DNA of 64,000 nt, taken from positions 1 to 64,000 of the forward strand of contig CAVJCT010000042.1 in assembly GCA_963648205.1 (NCBI GenBank), read 5' to 3'. Source of the stretch: UBA1181 sp963648205. Its GTDB lineage: Bacteria; Bacteroidota; Bacteroidia; Bacteroidales; Paludibacteraceae. Below the pieces are notes generated by a model. That model was given only the letters and a program-made list of their open reading frames with translations, was not told where the DNA came from and did not search any database. Made by a program: the position numbers and the translations under genes. Shown here one piece after another: positions 44,518-53,107 of this stretch; the stretch's first letter is position 1; every line of letters starts with the position of its first letter.

Positions 44518-45015
44518 TCACTTACGTTCTAATTTGAATGTTATTGGACCATATTTGGCGGTAGCATCGGCGTTTACCAAATAGCCAACTATAGAAAGCA
44601 CTAATGCCTTACGAACTTCTTTCCCATTAATTAGCAGTGCATTATTGATTTTTTCCACTAACATTTTAGAGAGTGGCATAAGCAAGTAGGTCGTGGCTAA
44701 CAAAAGCAAGAAACAGTAGAGTACGTTAGCCCAAAGAGTATTGATGGTGATTGACAATCCTAATATACCGAATATACAAGGTGTTACGAATTTTACGATA
44801 AATTCTTACAATAAACAGACACCCAAGAAACCACAACGAGTAAGTGCCAAATGAATTGCGTGGCATTCCACTAAATGTGTTGAAAATACTTGTTTCAATA
44901 TTTATCGGCTTGTCTATAAAAGTTACGATAGTTGTCAGGAAGGAAAATAAAAACATTGGCACAACTATGGCCTTTATGTTTTTTTTGCAAGAATTCGACA
45001 CTCATACCACAACTG
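44518..45015 (-). pseudogene. Decayed membrane acyltransferase-like gene with frameshifts
   Basis: Three overlapping frames together look like part of a polytopic acyltransferase-3-type protein. The frame SVEFLQKK continues, after a shift at a run of eight A (near 44980), into NIKAIVVPMFLFSFLTTIV and SLWFLGCLFIVRIYRKI. After a second shift (near 44790) it runs on through IFGILGLSI and LWANVLYCFLLLLATTYLL to the stop. The N-terminal 90 or so residues are missing. It lies immediately downstream of an intact acyltransferase gene and probably is a remnant of a second one; the family assignment is tentative. Confidence 0.55.
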
Positions 45016-45018
45016 TAT

Positions 45019-46050
45019 TTACTGATGATTTTTCGCGTTGTTTTGGGTTTTAGCGGACAGCAATATTTTTTTTTCAAATAGATGCCACGAACATAAAGAG
45101 AAGGATAAAACGATAATGGTCTCTACTGCGTATGTCAAGAAATTTCCTGGGAACCCCATCCAAACAAAAAGCATCACTATCGGTCCATGACATAAATACA
45201 AACTATACGAAGGATCTCCTATCTTACCAAATCCATTAAAACCCTTAATAGAAAAGGAGAAAACAAATACGATAAAACCGACTGCCACAGGAGTTAACAA
45301 ATTCGAGAAAAAACCATCTATGGCTAAAACAAAAAACGAAACAAATATCCAGAAATACTTACGTTTTAATTTGACAATTTGCTCAAAAAAAAGGTACAAA
45401 CATATACCTACCATAAAACTAGCGACTACCAACAAATATTTTCCAATAATATCAAGGAATGTAAATTCTAACAAATCAGCAGAAAAGCGACAACAAGCCG
45501 ACAAAGCACATACAATAGCAGTCATTTTCACCATGGCAACATTCGTCAATTTTTCTACCACCTTAGAAAAAACAGGTATCAGGAAATAACAAAATAGTTC
45601 TACCTTAATCGTCCACAAAGATGGATTTATAGTCGCTCCATCCATCACTCCTGGCAAATTTGGATGAATAAAATTCATGAAAAGGCCATTCCATAAAATA
45701 TATTTATAAAGTTCTGTCGATAAGAAATACTCTCTGTATGACAAAGTAGACACTAAACCGCCTCCGACAGCACATAACAGAACAATCAGAATATAAGCCG
45801 GCACAATCCTTCTAAATCGTTTTTCTAAATATACTTTCAGGGAAACACTTCTCTCATAACTACGATAAACAAGAATACCACTAACAACAAAGAAAACGCA
45901 AACCAATTTTTCTGAACTAAATATTACATCAAGATGATTCAGCATTAGAAAATGATAAGAGAAAATGCCAAATGCCGAAATAAAACGAATGAAATCAAAA
46001 TTATTTTCTGTCGATATAAAATATTTATTCTTATCCAAATCTGCGTTCAT
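45019..46050 (-). CDS. Acyltransferase-3 family membrane protein (OafA/OatA-like)
   Basis: 343 residues with about ten membrane helices. The N-terminal NNFDFIRFISAFGIFSYHFLML carries the family pattern '...R..A...V...H' (His near residue 33); FFVVSGILVYRSY, RRIVPAYILIVLL and the DPSYSLYLCHGPIV helix follow. The family O-acetylates sugars of lipopolysaccharide, capsule or peptidoglycan at the inner membrane. The composition is AT-richer than nearby core genes, and the neighbours are a decayed paralogue and tmRNA, suggesting an accessory insertion. No glycan cluster is next to it. Confidence 0.85.
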   Translation of the reverse strand: MNADLDKNKYFISTENNFDFIRFISAFGIFSYHFLMLNHLDVIFSSEKLVCVFFVVSGILVYRSYERSVSLKVYLEKRFRRIVPAYILIVLLCAVGGGLVSTLSYREYFLSTELYKYILWNGLFMNFIHPNLPGVMDGATINPSLWTIKVELFCYFLIPVFSKVVEKLTNVAMVKMTAIVCALSACCRFSADLLEFTFLDIIGKYLLVVASFMVGICLYLFFEQIVKLKRKYFWIFVSFFVLAIDGFFSNLLTPVAVGFIVFVFSFSIKGFNGFGKIGDPSYSLYLCHGPIVMLFVWMGFPGNFLTYAVETIIVLSFSLCSWHLFEKKILLSAKTQNNAKNHQ

Positions 46051-46102
46051 AACAAACTAAAAAAGACCTGCCAAAATCAAAATTCTGACAGGTCAAAAAA
46101 TT

Positions 46103-46499
46103 GTGGAGATGCAGAGAGTCGAACTCTGGTCCAAACGAGGAAATCGTAAGCTTTCTACATGCTTATTCTTGACTTTGGTTTTCGTGCGTCAGCAAGACCA
46201 AGACCACCAACTGCCGCCTTATCCTCTAAAGTTTCATTTAGATGTCGAGGCACATCTAAACTATTCCTGATTTTATCCACTCCTCCGGATCCGACCGCCT
46301 CAGGACGTTAGCATCGGGGAGAAGTCTTGTCTAAACACCTGTGTTTAGATTAAGCCAAAACCTACTATTATTCGGTTAGGCAGCAAGAGCGTAGTTATTC
46401 TCGCCAGTTAAATTTTTGGTCTCCAGATTATAGTGCTAGCCACCAGCGCACTGCATGCTTACCTACCACCTCTGCTCGCTGTCAAATCCAGTCATCCCC
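46103..46499 (-). ncRNA. ssrA: Transfer-messenger RNA (tmRNA)
   Basis: On the minus strand it begins GGGGATGACTGGATTTGACAG and ends in the T arm and acceptor strand CATCTCC plus A; the ends pair GGGGATG/CATCTCC. The tag frame lies at 46405-46376 and encodes GENNYALAA then TAA, a typical Bacteroidales tag. tmRNA frees stalled ribosomes with SmpB and marks the unfinished protein for degradation. The promoter lies at 46563-46593. Confidence 0.96.
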
Positions 46500-46562
46500 A
46501 TTTTAAATGAGACTTCCTTTTCGGAGCATTGCAATAGACAACTCACCGCTGCAAGTCGACCG

Positions 46563-46593
46563 CAAATATAAATCGTCTTTAATTTCTATGCAA
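46563..46593 (-). promoter_or_regulatory. tmRNA promoter
   Basis: Minus-strand TTG (46593-46591), 20-nt spacer, TATATTTG (46570-46563); about 57 nt of leader would be removed from the mature 5' end at 46499. Confidence 0.6.
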
Positions 46594-46623
46594 GCAGTGA
46601 AATGCTAAAAAAACATAAAAAAA

Positions 46624-46655
46624 GAAGCAGGTTCTTTTGAACACCGCTCCTTTTT
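46624..46655 (-). terminator. Putative terminator after rny
   Basis: On the minus strand an imperfect hairpin (GTTC-AAAA-GAAC core with flanking G/C pairs) is followed by seven T, about 50 nt after the rny stop. Confidence 0.55.
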
Positions 46656-46706
46656 CTGAACAAAAAATTTACAATGAGAATATGTTTCCCCCTGTTTTAT
46701 CTTCGA

Positions 46707-48245
46707 TTACTTAGCGTAACTTACCGCACGAGTTTCACGAATTACGGTGATCTTAACCTGTCCTGGATAAGTCATCTCATCCTGAATCTTCTTAGCGATA
46801 TCGTACGAAAGTTTTTCGATTTCTTTATCGTCTACCTTGTCGGCTCCCACAATCACACGGAGTTCACGACCTGCTTGGATAGCGTATGTCTTAACGACTC
46901 CAGGATAAGAGAGTGCCATCTTCTCCAAATCATTCAAACGCTTGATGTAAGCCTCAACGATTTCGCGACGAGCACCTGGACGAGCACCAGAGATAGCGTC
47001 ACACGCTTGAACAATCGGTGCAATCAAAGTCTCCATCTCGATTTCATCGTGGTGAGCACCGATAGCATTGCAAATATCGGGTTTTTCTTTGTATTTCTCT
47101 GCCAATTTCATACCCAAAATTGCGTGTGGCAATTCTGGTTCGTCATCAGGCACTTTACCAATATCGTGGAGCAAACCTGCACGTTTTGCCTTCTTAGCGT
47201 TCAAGCCCAACTCGGCAGCCATGATGGCACACAGATTGGCAGTTTCACGAGCGTGTTGCAACAAATTCTGTCCGTAAGAAGAACGATATTTCATCTTACC
47301 AATCAAACGAATCAAATCAGGATGCAAACCGTGGATACCCAAGTCGATAGTGGTACGTTTACCAGTCTCGATGATTTCCTCCTCAACCTGCTTCTTCACC
47401 TTGTTAACGACCTCCTCAATGCGAGCTGGGTGGATACGGCCGTCGGTTACCAACTGGTGGAGAGCCAAACGAGCGATCTCACGACGAACCGGGTCGAACG
47501 CTGAAAGGACGATTGCCTCAGGAGTATCATCCACGATGATTTCAACACCCGTTGCAGCCTCCAACGCACGAATATTTCGACCTTCACGACCGATGATTCG
47601 TCCTTTGATTTCGTCAGAGTCGATGTTGAAAACAGTAACAGAGTTTTCGATAGCCGCCTCGGTAGCCACACGTTGGATAGCATGAACGACAATACGCTTA
47701 GCCTCCTTGTTGGCAGTCATCTTCGCCTCTTCCATAATCTCGTTGACATACGACATTGCGTCTGTCTTCGCCTCCTCTTTCAAAGACTCGATCAAGTTGG
47801 CTTTTGCCTCAGAAGCAGAGAGTCCGGAGATAGTCTCCAAACGCTCGTTCGCCATTCTGTTCAATTTCTCGAGTTCTTGCTTACGAGCGTTGACCATATC
47901 GATTTGGTTGGCCAAGTTCTCTTTCACATTCTCGTTCTCGGCGCGACCACGTTGCACGTCAGCCTGTTGCTGATTGAGTTGAGATTCACGTTGCTTCAGT
48001 TTAGACTCAAACTGTTGCATTCTGGCGTTACGTTGGTTACACTGATTTTCATACTCAGTCTTGAGGGCGAGATATTTCTCTTTCACCTCCAACATTTTAT
48101 TGTCGCGAAGAACCTTCGCCTCAGCTTCTGCTTCCTTAAGGATATTGTCTGTGCGCGACTTGAGCATGGTGTTCATCACCAGCCAAGTAATCAGCGCGCC
48201 GACCAGCAAAGCTGCTACTGCTACTATAACAGAAATTAATGTCAT
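46707..48245 (-). CDS. rny: Ribonuclease Y
   Basis: 512 residues from the ATG; a TTG seven codons upstream is unlikely. One N-terminal membrane helix (MTLISVIVAVAALLVGALITWLV) is followed by a coiled coil (about 30-190), a KH domain (GRIIGREGRNIRALEAATGVEIIVDDTPEAI), an HD domain (AGLLHDIGKVPDDE, IGAHHDEIE) and the conserved C-terminus YPGQVKITVIRETRAVSYAK. RNase Y is a membrane-bound endonuclease that starts mRNA decay. It lies downstream of zapA and a candidate 6S RNA. Confidence 0.96.
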   Translation of the reverse strand: MTLISVIVAVAALLVGALITWLVMNTMLKSRTDNILKEAEAEAKVLRDNKMLEVKEKYLALKTEYENQCNQRNARMQQFESKLKQRESQLNQQQADVQRGRAENENVKENLANQIDMVNARKQELEKLNRMANERLETISGLSASEAKANLIESLKEEAKTDAMSYVNEIMEEAKMTANKEAKRIVVHAIQRVATEAAIENSVTVFNIDSDEIKGRIIGREGRNIRALEAATGVEIIVDDTPEAIVLSAFDPVRREIARLALHQLVTDGRIHPARIEEVVNKVKKQVEEEIIETGKRTTIDLGIHGLHPDLIRLIGKMKYRSSYGQNLLQHARETANLCAIMAAELGLNAKKAKRAGLLHDIGKVPDDEPELPHAILGMKLAEKYKEKPDICNAIGAHHDEIEMETLIAPIVQACDAISGARPGARREIVEAYIKRLNDLEKMALSYPGVVKTYAIQAGRELRVIVGADKVDDKEIEKLSYDIAKKIQDEMTYPGQVKITVIRETRAVSYAK

Positions 48246-48269
48246 GATAATTTTTTTATAATACAATTA

Positions 48270-48372
48270 AGCCCCACCACCTTTCAGCCAAAGGGGGTGA
48301 AAGCGAGTTCTCAGTTCGTTTCCGGGATAATAAAAAATTGGTGTTAAGGACAAATGAAAGGTCTCTTCGTCT
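48270..48372 (-). ncRNA. ssrS: Candidate 6S RNA (6S-Flavo/Bacteroidetes type)
   Basis: The 144-nt stretch between zapA and rny has no gene. On the minus strand ACCTTTCA (48362-48355) pairs with TGAAAGGT (48286-48279), closing a region of about 70 nt that contains a second helix (GGAAACGA with TCGCTTTC, unpaired c) and a large internal loop. In Bacteroidetes, 6S RNA genes are known to lie next to zapA and rny, as I recall from annotated genomes. 6S RNA binds RNA polymerase and imitates an open promoter. Position and shape support the call, the primary sequence is not checked. Confidence 0.45.
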
Positions 48373-48389
48373 TTGACAATTGTTTCAAA

Positions 48390-48731
48390 CTATTTCAAGA
48401 CCTTATTTATACTGGCTTCCAAATCTTCCAGTTTTTTTCTTAATTCCTCTTTTTCAGCCTCATACTTTACGCAGCGCATTGCCAGGTCGAGAGCCGTCAG
48501 TTTCATAAAATAACGGTCGTCTATGCCTACTCTTTCACCTTGATAAGCACTGACATAGCCAGCATACTTACTATCAGCCAACTTTGCGCCATCTCGAAAA
48601 TAGACCTCATCAGACCGTTTTATGTTCACTTCAAGAACACTGCTCATCACCTGAACACGAATCTTGAATCGATCGTTTTGAGTTTCCTTTACAGAAGGAG
48701 TTCCAGATGTTGAATCAGTCTTTTCACTCAT
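48390..48731 (-). CDS. zapA: Cell division protein ZapA
   Basis: 113 residues. FKIRVQVMSSVLEVNIKRSDEVYFRDGAKLADSKYAGY is the ZapA globular head (family: 'v.I.G..y.l......e.lr.aA..vn.'), followed by YFMKLTALDLAMRCVKYEAEKEELRKKLEDLEASI, the C-terminal coiled coil. ZapA binds FtsZ filaments and bundles them at the division site. The next gene upstream codes for a coiled-coil protein that could be a ZapB-like partner. Confidence 0.88.
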   Translation of the reverse strand: MSEKTDSTSGTPSVKETQNDRFKIRVQVMSSVLEVNIKRSDEVYFRDGAKLADSKYAGYVSAYQGERVGIDDRYFMKLTALDLAMRCVKYEAEKEELRKKLEDLEASINKVLK

Positions 48732-48808
48732 GGTATCCGATGTCTACTTTCTATTTCTGAGGATGTGCATCCACTTTTCAGCAGCCCCGAGAAGTCTCAG
48801 TCCATCTG

Positions 48809-49099
48809 CTATTCGTTTAAAAGCGACACACATTTTTCAATTTCCCGCTCCAATTTTAGCATTCGATTGTGCATCTTCCTCGCTTCCTGTTCCGACACCT
48901 GCATTGCCTTGGCGTAGCGTGTGTCTTGCAACTCCTTGCGACAATCTTTCAACTTCTCTTCCGTCTCCGAAAGCTGACTTTCCAACGATTCTATCTTTTG
49001 AATCAATTCGTTATTCTGCGCCTTCAACTCGTCATAATTGACGATTAAGCGACGCACACTAACTGCCAGATTTTCTTCAACATCGTCTAAAGAAGCCAT
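48809..49099 (-). CDS. Small coiled-coil protein next to zapA (ZapB-like position)
   Basis: 96 residues, nearly all one charged coiled coil (NYDELKAQNNELIQKIESLESQLSETEEKLKDCRKELQD). No globular domain and no signal peptide. In Bacteroidetes a protein of this kind commonly precedes zapA; the shape recalls ZapB, which bridges ZapA and MatP in E. coli, but homology cannot be claimed from the sequence alone. It lies 77 nt upstream of zapA and is probably co-transcribed. Confidence 0.7.
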   Translation of the reverse strand: MASLDDVEENLAVSVRRLIVNYDELKAQNNELIQKIESLESQLSETEEKLKDCRKELQDTRYAKAMQVSEQEARKMHNRMLKLEREIEKCVSLLNE

Positions 49100-49252
49100 T
49101 TTACCAAAATTCTACGCAAATTTAACATTATAGCACAAATAACACAACAAAATGAACAATTAAAATTTTCCGTTTTCGTACATTTGCGATTAGACTTTAT
49201 TGTCTGCCCTATTCTTTCATTTGACACGTCAAAATAAAGCACATTTTCGGAA

Positions 49253-51010
49253 ATGATTCTGTACAAATATTTAAAGCCTCACCTGTTTTGGTCGATACTC
49301 TCCCCTCTGATGGTGGGGACGGAGGTTTGTGCAGAGTTGGCTCTTCCCTTTTTTATGTCCGACATTATCGATGAAGGAATCATTCTGCACAACTCGGAAG
49401 TGATTTTTCCATTGGGTGTGAAAATGCTCGTCATTTCACTGATTGGTATGGTCGGCGGACTGCTGTCTATTTTTGCAGCAGGCATCGTGGCGTATGGTGT
49501 GGGAGCCGGACTTCGACAGACTATCTTTGAAAAGACCACGCAACTATCCTTTTCGGAGTTAGACAAGGCTCAACCATCAGACCTCATCACTTGCATTTCC
49601 ACCAATGTGAACAAGGTGCAGAGTGTCATACAGTCGTCTATGCGACTACTCTACCGTGCGCCGATACTGTTTGTCGGTTCGATTTTCATGGTGCTTTCCA
49701 TTAGTGGAGAACTTTCTTCCATCCTATTGATTATATTGCCGATACTACTATTTTCCATCATACGAATCACACGAAAGTCATATCCTTTCTTCAAAAAGGT
49801 ACAAGAGCAGACGGAGAGACTACATTTAATAGTGCATGAATTTCTTTCCGGCATAAAAGTGGTGAAGATTTTCAATCAAGAAGAGAAAGAGAAGAAACGA
49901 TTTCAAAAGATTAATAACGAACTGTATAACAGCAATATAGAAGCAGCGAAAAGAACCGTTTTGTTAAGTCCACTGATGTCGTTGGTCATCAATGGAGGCA
50001 TTGCGATCGTTGTCTACTGGGCTGCACTGTTGATGGAAGCAGAGGGTGAGATCAAAGTCGGCGAGATCATGGCAGTTACCAATTATCTGACACAAATTCT
50101 CATCGCAATGTTGATGGCACAACACATCATCATCTCATTTACGGAAGCCAATACATCCTGGGTGAGAATTAAAGCCTTCATTTCACATAACACTGATAAT
50201 CAAGAAGATGACGAATCAAAAGGCAAGAAATCTGTTACTTTAGGAAAAGGGGAATGCGGATTTCGCTTTGAGAATGTCTCTTTCGCATACACACAAAATA
50301 AAGGTGAGACAGGAGACGCCCTTGTGCTGAGGAACATCAATTTTGAAGTAAAAGCAGGAGAAACGATTGGAATCATTGGAGGAACAGGAGCAGGCAAAAG
50401 TACGCTTATTCAACTATTGTTAAAGAATTACACACCGACCAGTGGAACCATCTATATTGATGATACTCAATTAGATAACATAGAACGGAAAGAAGTTCAT
50501 CGCCATATAGGAATTGCGATGCAGAACGTGCAACTGTTTGCAGGAACGATTGCTGAAAATCTTCGATTTGGCAAAGAAGACGCCACGGAAGAGGAGATGA
50601 TGGAAGCGTTGAAGACGGCAAGAATCAGCAATTTTGTCAAGAAATTAGATAAAGGAGTCAATCATCGGTTGGCGCCGGGGGGAATGAACATTTCGGGAGG
50701 GCAAAGACAACGCATCTCCTTAGCCCGCACCCTCATTGCGAAACCCGATTGCCTTATATTAGACGATTGCCTTAACGCAGTGGATCAGCGGACAGAAGCA
50801 TCACTTTTTTCCGCACTTTCGGAGATTGACTGCACGAAAGTGATCGTCTCGCAACGTGTCTGCACCATTCAGAGAGCGACACGCATCATTGTGATGGACA
50901 AAGGTGAAATCAAAGGAATCGGCACACACGAAGAGTTGTTGCGCACGCTCCCTATCTATCAAGAGATAGTACAGTCGCAGTCGAACGACCCAAATGAGAA
51001 ACGAGAATGA
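49253..51010 (+). CDS. ABC exporter half, degenerate nucleotide site (subunit A of heterodimer)
   Basis: 585 residues: type I exporter with six membrane helices (residues 1-300) and an ATPase domain. Walker A GGTGAGKST and signature ISGGQRQR are canonical. The catalytic Glu after Walker B is Asp (LILDDCLNAVD) and the switch His is Gln (VSQRVCTI), so the site formed with its own Walker motifs is degenerate. This is the classic asymmetric subunit (like TM287/BmrC). Its stop overlaps the next start (ATGA), so the two are translated together. It resembles multidrug or lipid exporters; substrate unknown. Confidence 0.9.
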   Translation: MILYKYLKPHLFWSILSPLMVGTEVCAELALPFFMSDIIDEGIILHNSEVIFPLGVKMLVISLIGMVGGLLSIFAAGIVAYGVGAGLRQTIFEKTTQLSFSELDKAQPSDLITCISTNVNKVQSVIQSSMRLLYRAPILFVGSIFMVLSISGELSSILLIILPILLFSIIRITRKSYPFFKKVQEQTERLHLIVHEFLSGIKVVKIFNQEEKEKKRFQKINNELYNSNIEAAKRTVLLSPLMSLVINGGIAIVVYWAALLMEAEGEIKVGEIMAVTNYLTQILIAMLMAQHIIISFTEANTSWVRIKAFISHNTDNQEDDESKGKKSVTLGKGECGFRFENVSFAYTQNKGETGDALVLRNINFEVKAGETIGIIGGTGAGKSTLIQLLLKNYTPTSGTIYIDDTQLDNIERKEVHRHIGIAMQNVQLFAGTIAENLRFGKEDATEEEMMEALKTARISNFVKKLDKGVNHRLAPGGMNISGGQRQRISLARTLIAKPDCLILDDCLNAVDQRTEASLFSALSEIDCTKVIVSQRVCTIQRATRIIVMDKGEIKGIGTHEELLRTLPIYQEIVQSQSNDPNEKRE

Positions 51011-52809
51011 CAAGGCGCAGAAGACATATCAAAAGAAGGAACGGCTCCAAAAACTGGAGACGAGGCACTGCGTTGAGGCTTTTCACCTATTGGAAGAAGC
51101 ATGGTGTCAGTCTGCTGACCATCGTCGTTTTCTCCTTGGTCGGCGTTGCATGTTCCCTTCTTGCGCCCTATCTGTTAGGAATCACGATAGACCAATGTAT
51201 CAACGATGTAACATCCGTAGGCAAATCGATTGATTTTCAGCAATTAGGGAAAATGCTGATGCTCTTTTTTGCGGTGAGTTTGATGGGGTCGATTTGTGCG
51301 TGGGTGCAAGACTACCTACTGAAACGCAGCACACTGAAAATCATCAAACAGCTGTGCGAAGAGATGGTTGACAAGATACACAAACTGACCATTCGCTATC
51401 ATAATGAACGACGACGTGGCGAGTTGATGAGTCATTTCACCAACGACATTGAAATCATAAAAAATGCGATGAGCAACTGCCTTGTTCAGCTGATTACCAG
51501 CATTTTAACGCTGATTGGATCATTGGTGATTATGTTACATGAAAATGTAACATTGACGGTAGTTGCTTGTGTTACGATTCCTATCACTGTCCTTCTCAGC
51601 CGTTTTCTGATACGGCACACGAGGGCTTACTTCTCGCAACAGCAAAAAGCATTGTCTCTTCTCAACGGAATGGTCGAAGAATACGCTGTCGGGATTCGCA
51701 CGATTCAGAATTTCGGTCAGGAAGAGAAACAAAACAAAAAATTTCAGCACCTTAATAAATATGTATGTGAGACAGGTAAAAGAGCGCAGATTTACAGTGG
51801 AATACTGATGCCATTGCTTCGCATACTCGACAATCTCAGTTATCTTTTGGTTACAGTCGTTGGTGCGTTTTTAGCCTTCAGAGGACATCTTTCCGTGGGA
51901 ATGATTCAGACCTTCCTTTTATACACGAAAAATTTTCAACGGCCCGTCAATGCCATTGCGACGCAGATCAATGCAGTGCAGTCTGCCCTTGCCGGAGCAG
52001 AACGCATTTTCGCACTTTTAGATGAAACCGAAGAAAGCAATACAACCACAGCAGACGAAAATTTCCGCAAAAATCAAATTCCAGCGAGAGTAGATTTCAA
52101 GGACGTACATTTCTCATACGATGGAAAGACACCAACCATCGACGGAGTAAGTTTTTCGATAGAGCCAGGAGAAACCGTCGCAATTGTCGGTACGACTGGA
52201 GCAGGAAAAACCACTCTAATCCATTTATTATCAAAATTTTACGATATACAAGAAGGCAGTATATCTATCAATGGAGTCGACATTCGCAATATTCAGAAAG
52301 ACGAGTTACGCTCGATGTTAAGCATTGTTTTTCAAGAACCATTTTTGTTCTCAGAAACCGTTCGCTACAACATTGGATATAGCAGAGAAGAGATTGACAA
52401 TCAAGAACTTAAATCAGCAGCAGAGGCAGCCAATATTGACACCTTCATTATGAGTTTGCCTCAACAATACGATCAAAAGTTAGTGAAACAAGGCGCAGGA
52501 ATCAGTTACGGTCAGCAGCAGTTGCTCACCATATCCCGAGCCATCCTTGCAGACGCACCGATTTTGATTCTTGACGAAGCGACAAGCAATATTGACACCA
52601 GAACCGAATTGCTCCTTCAGCAAGCGATCCGCCGATTGACCTATAAGAAGACCTGTCTAATCATTGCCCACCGCCTCTCGACCATCAAGAATGCGGACAA
52701 AATCGTCGTTTTAGAAAGAGGAAAAGTAGCGGAACAAGGCACCCACGAAGAGTTACTTTCGCAACACGGAGCATATTGGGAGATTTACAACGCAAGCAGG
52801 AATGAGTAA
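51007..52809 (+). CDS. ABC exporter half, consensus nucleotide site (subunit B of heterodimer)
   Basis: 600 residues with a longer basic N-terminus (MTRRRRHIKRRNG) and six membrane helices. The ATPase has Walker A GTTGAGKTT, Walker B ILILDEATSNID with catalytic Glu, switch His (IIAHRLSTI). Its signature is degenerate (ISYGQQQ in place of LSGGQ). Together with the upstream protein it would give one active site (its Walker motifs with ISGGQ) and one inactive site, exactly the pattern of heterodimeric ABC exporters such as TM287/288 and BmrCD. Confidence 0.9.
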   Translation: MTRRRRHIKRRNGSKNWRRGTALRLFTYWKKHGVSLLTIVVFSLVGVACSLLAPYLLGITIDQCINDVTSVGKSIDFQQLGKMLMLFFAVSLMGSICAWVQDYLLKRSTLKIIKQLCEEMVDKIHKLTIRYHNERRRGELMSHFTNDIEIIKNAMSNCLVQLITSILTLIGSLVIMLHENVTLTVVACVTIPITVLLSRFLIRHTRAYFSQQQKALSLLNGMVEEYAVGIRTIQNFGQEEKQNKKFQHLNKYVCETGKRAQIYSGILMPLLRILDNLSYLLVTVVGAFLAFRGHLSVGMIQTFLLYTKNFQRPVNAIATQINAVQSALAGAERIFALLDETEESNTTTADENFRKNQIPARVDFKDVHFSYDGKTPTIDGVSFSIEPGETVAIVGTTGAGKTTLIHLLSKFYDIQEGSISINGVDIRNIQKDELRSMLSIVFQEPFLFSETVRYNIGYSREEIDNQELKSAAEAANIDTFIMSLPQQYDQKLVKQGAGISYGQQQLLTISRAILADAPILILDEATSNIDTRTELLLQQAIRRLTYKKTCLIIAHRLSTIKNADKIVVLERGKVAEQGTHEELLSQHGAYWEIYNASRNE

Positions 52810-52881
52810 AGTAAATAAATAAAGAGAATTTTTATTTGTTATTTTAAATATCAATAAGGATAGAAATTAAAACAAGAAATG

Positions 52882-52932
52882 CCGTAAAACAGCTGGAAGG
52901 CTAAAAAATTTGGCACTTGCGCTGTTTTACGG
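52882..52932. repeat. 12-bp perfect inverted repeat downstream of the ABC pair
   Basis: CCGTAAAACAGC (52882-52893) and GCTGTTTTACGG (52921-52932) are perfect complements with a 27-nt loop. No T-run follows on either strand within a few bases, so it is not a typical terminator. A -7-like box TAATTTTG follows at about 52944-52951. The rest of the 52810-53107 stretch shows no coding potential that I can support. Confidence 0.7.
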
Positions 52933-53050
52933 TAAAAAAAGACCTAATTTTGAACAAAATTGAATTTGCAACAATTATCACAAATATCAATTAAAATTAT
53001 TTTTTCATAGCCACCTTCTATTATAAAATAGAAAACTTTATAACGACAAA

Positions 53051-53086
53051 AAGCGGAAGACGATATTAAATTACCATCTTCCGCTT
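53051..53086 (-). terminator. metG terminator
   Basis: AAGCGGAAGA / TCTTCCGCTT (10-bp stem) with a T-run on the minus strand, 22 nt after the metG stop. Confidence 0.8.
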
Positions 53087-53107
53087 ATATTAAAATTTTC
53101 AAACTGT

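Noticed and set aside
46674..47504. 276-codon open frame on the plus strand opposite rny
   Set aside because: Shadow of the KH/HD region of rny, no independent evidence.
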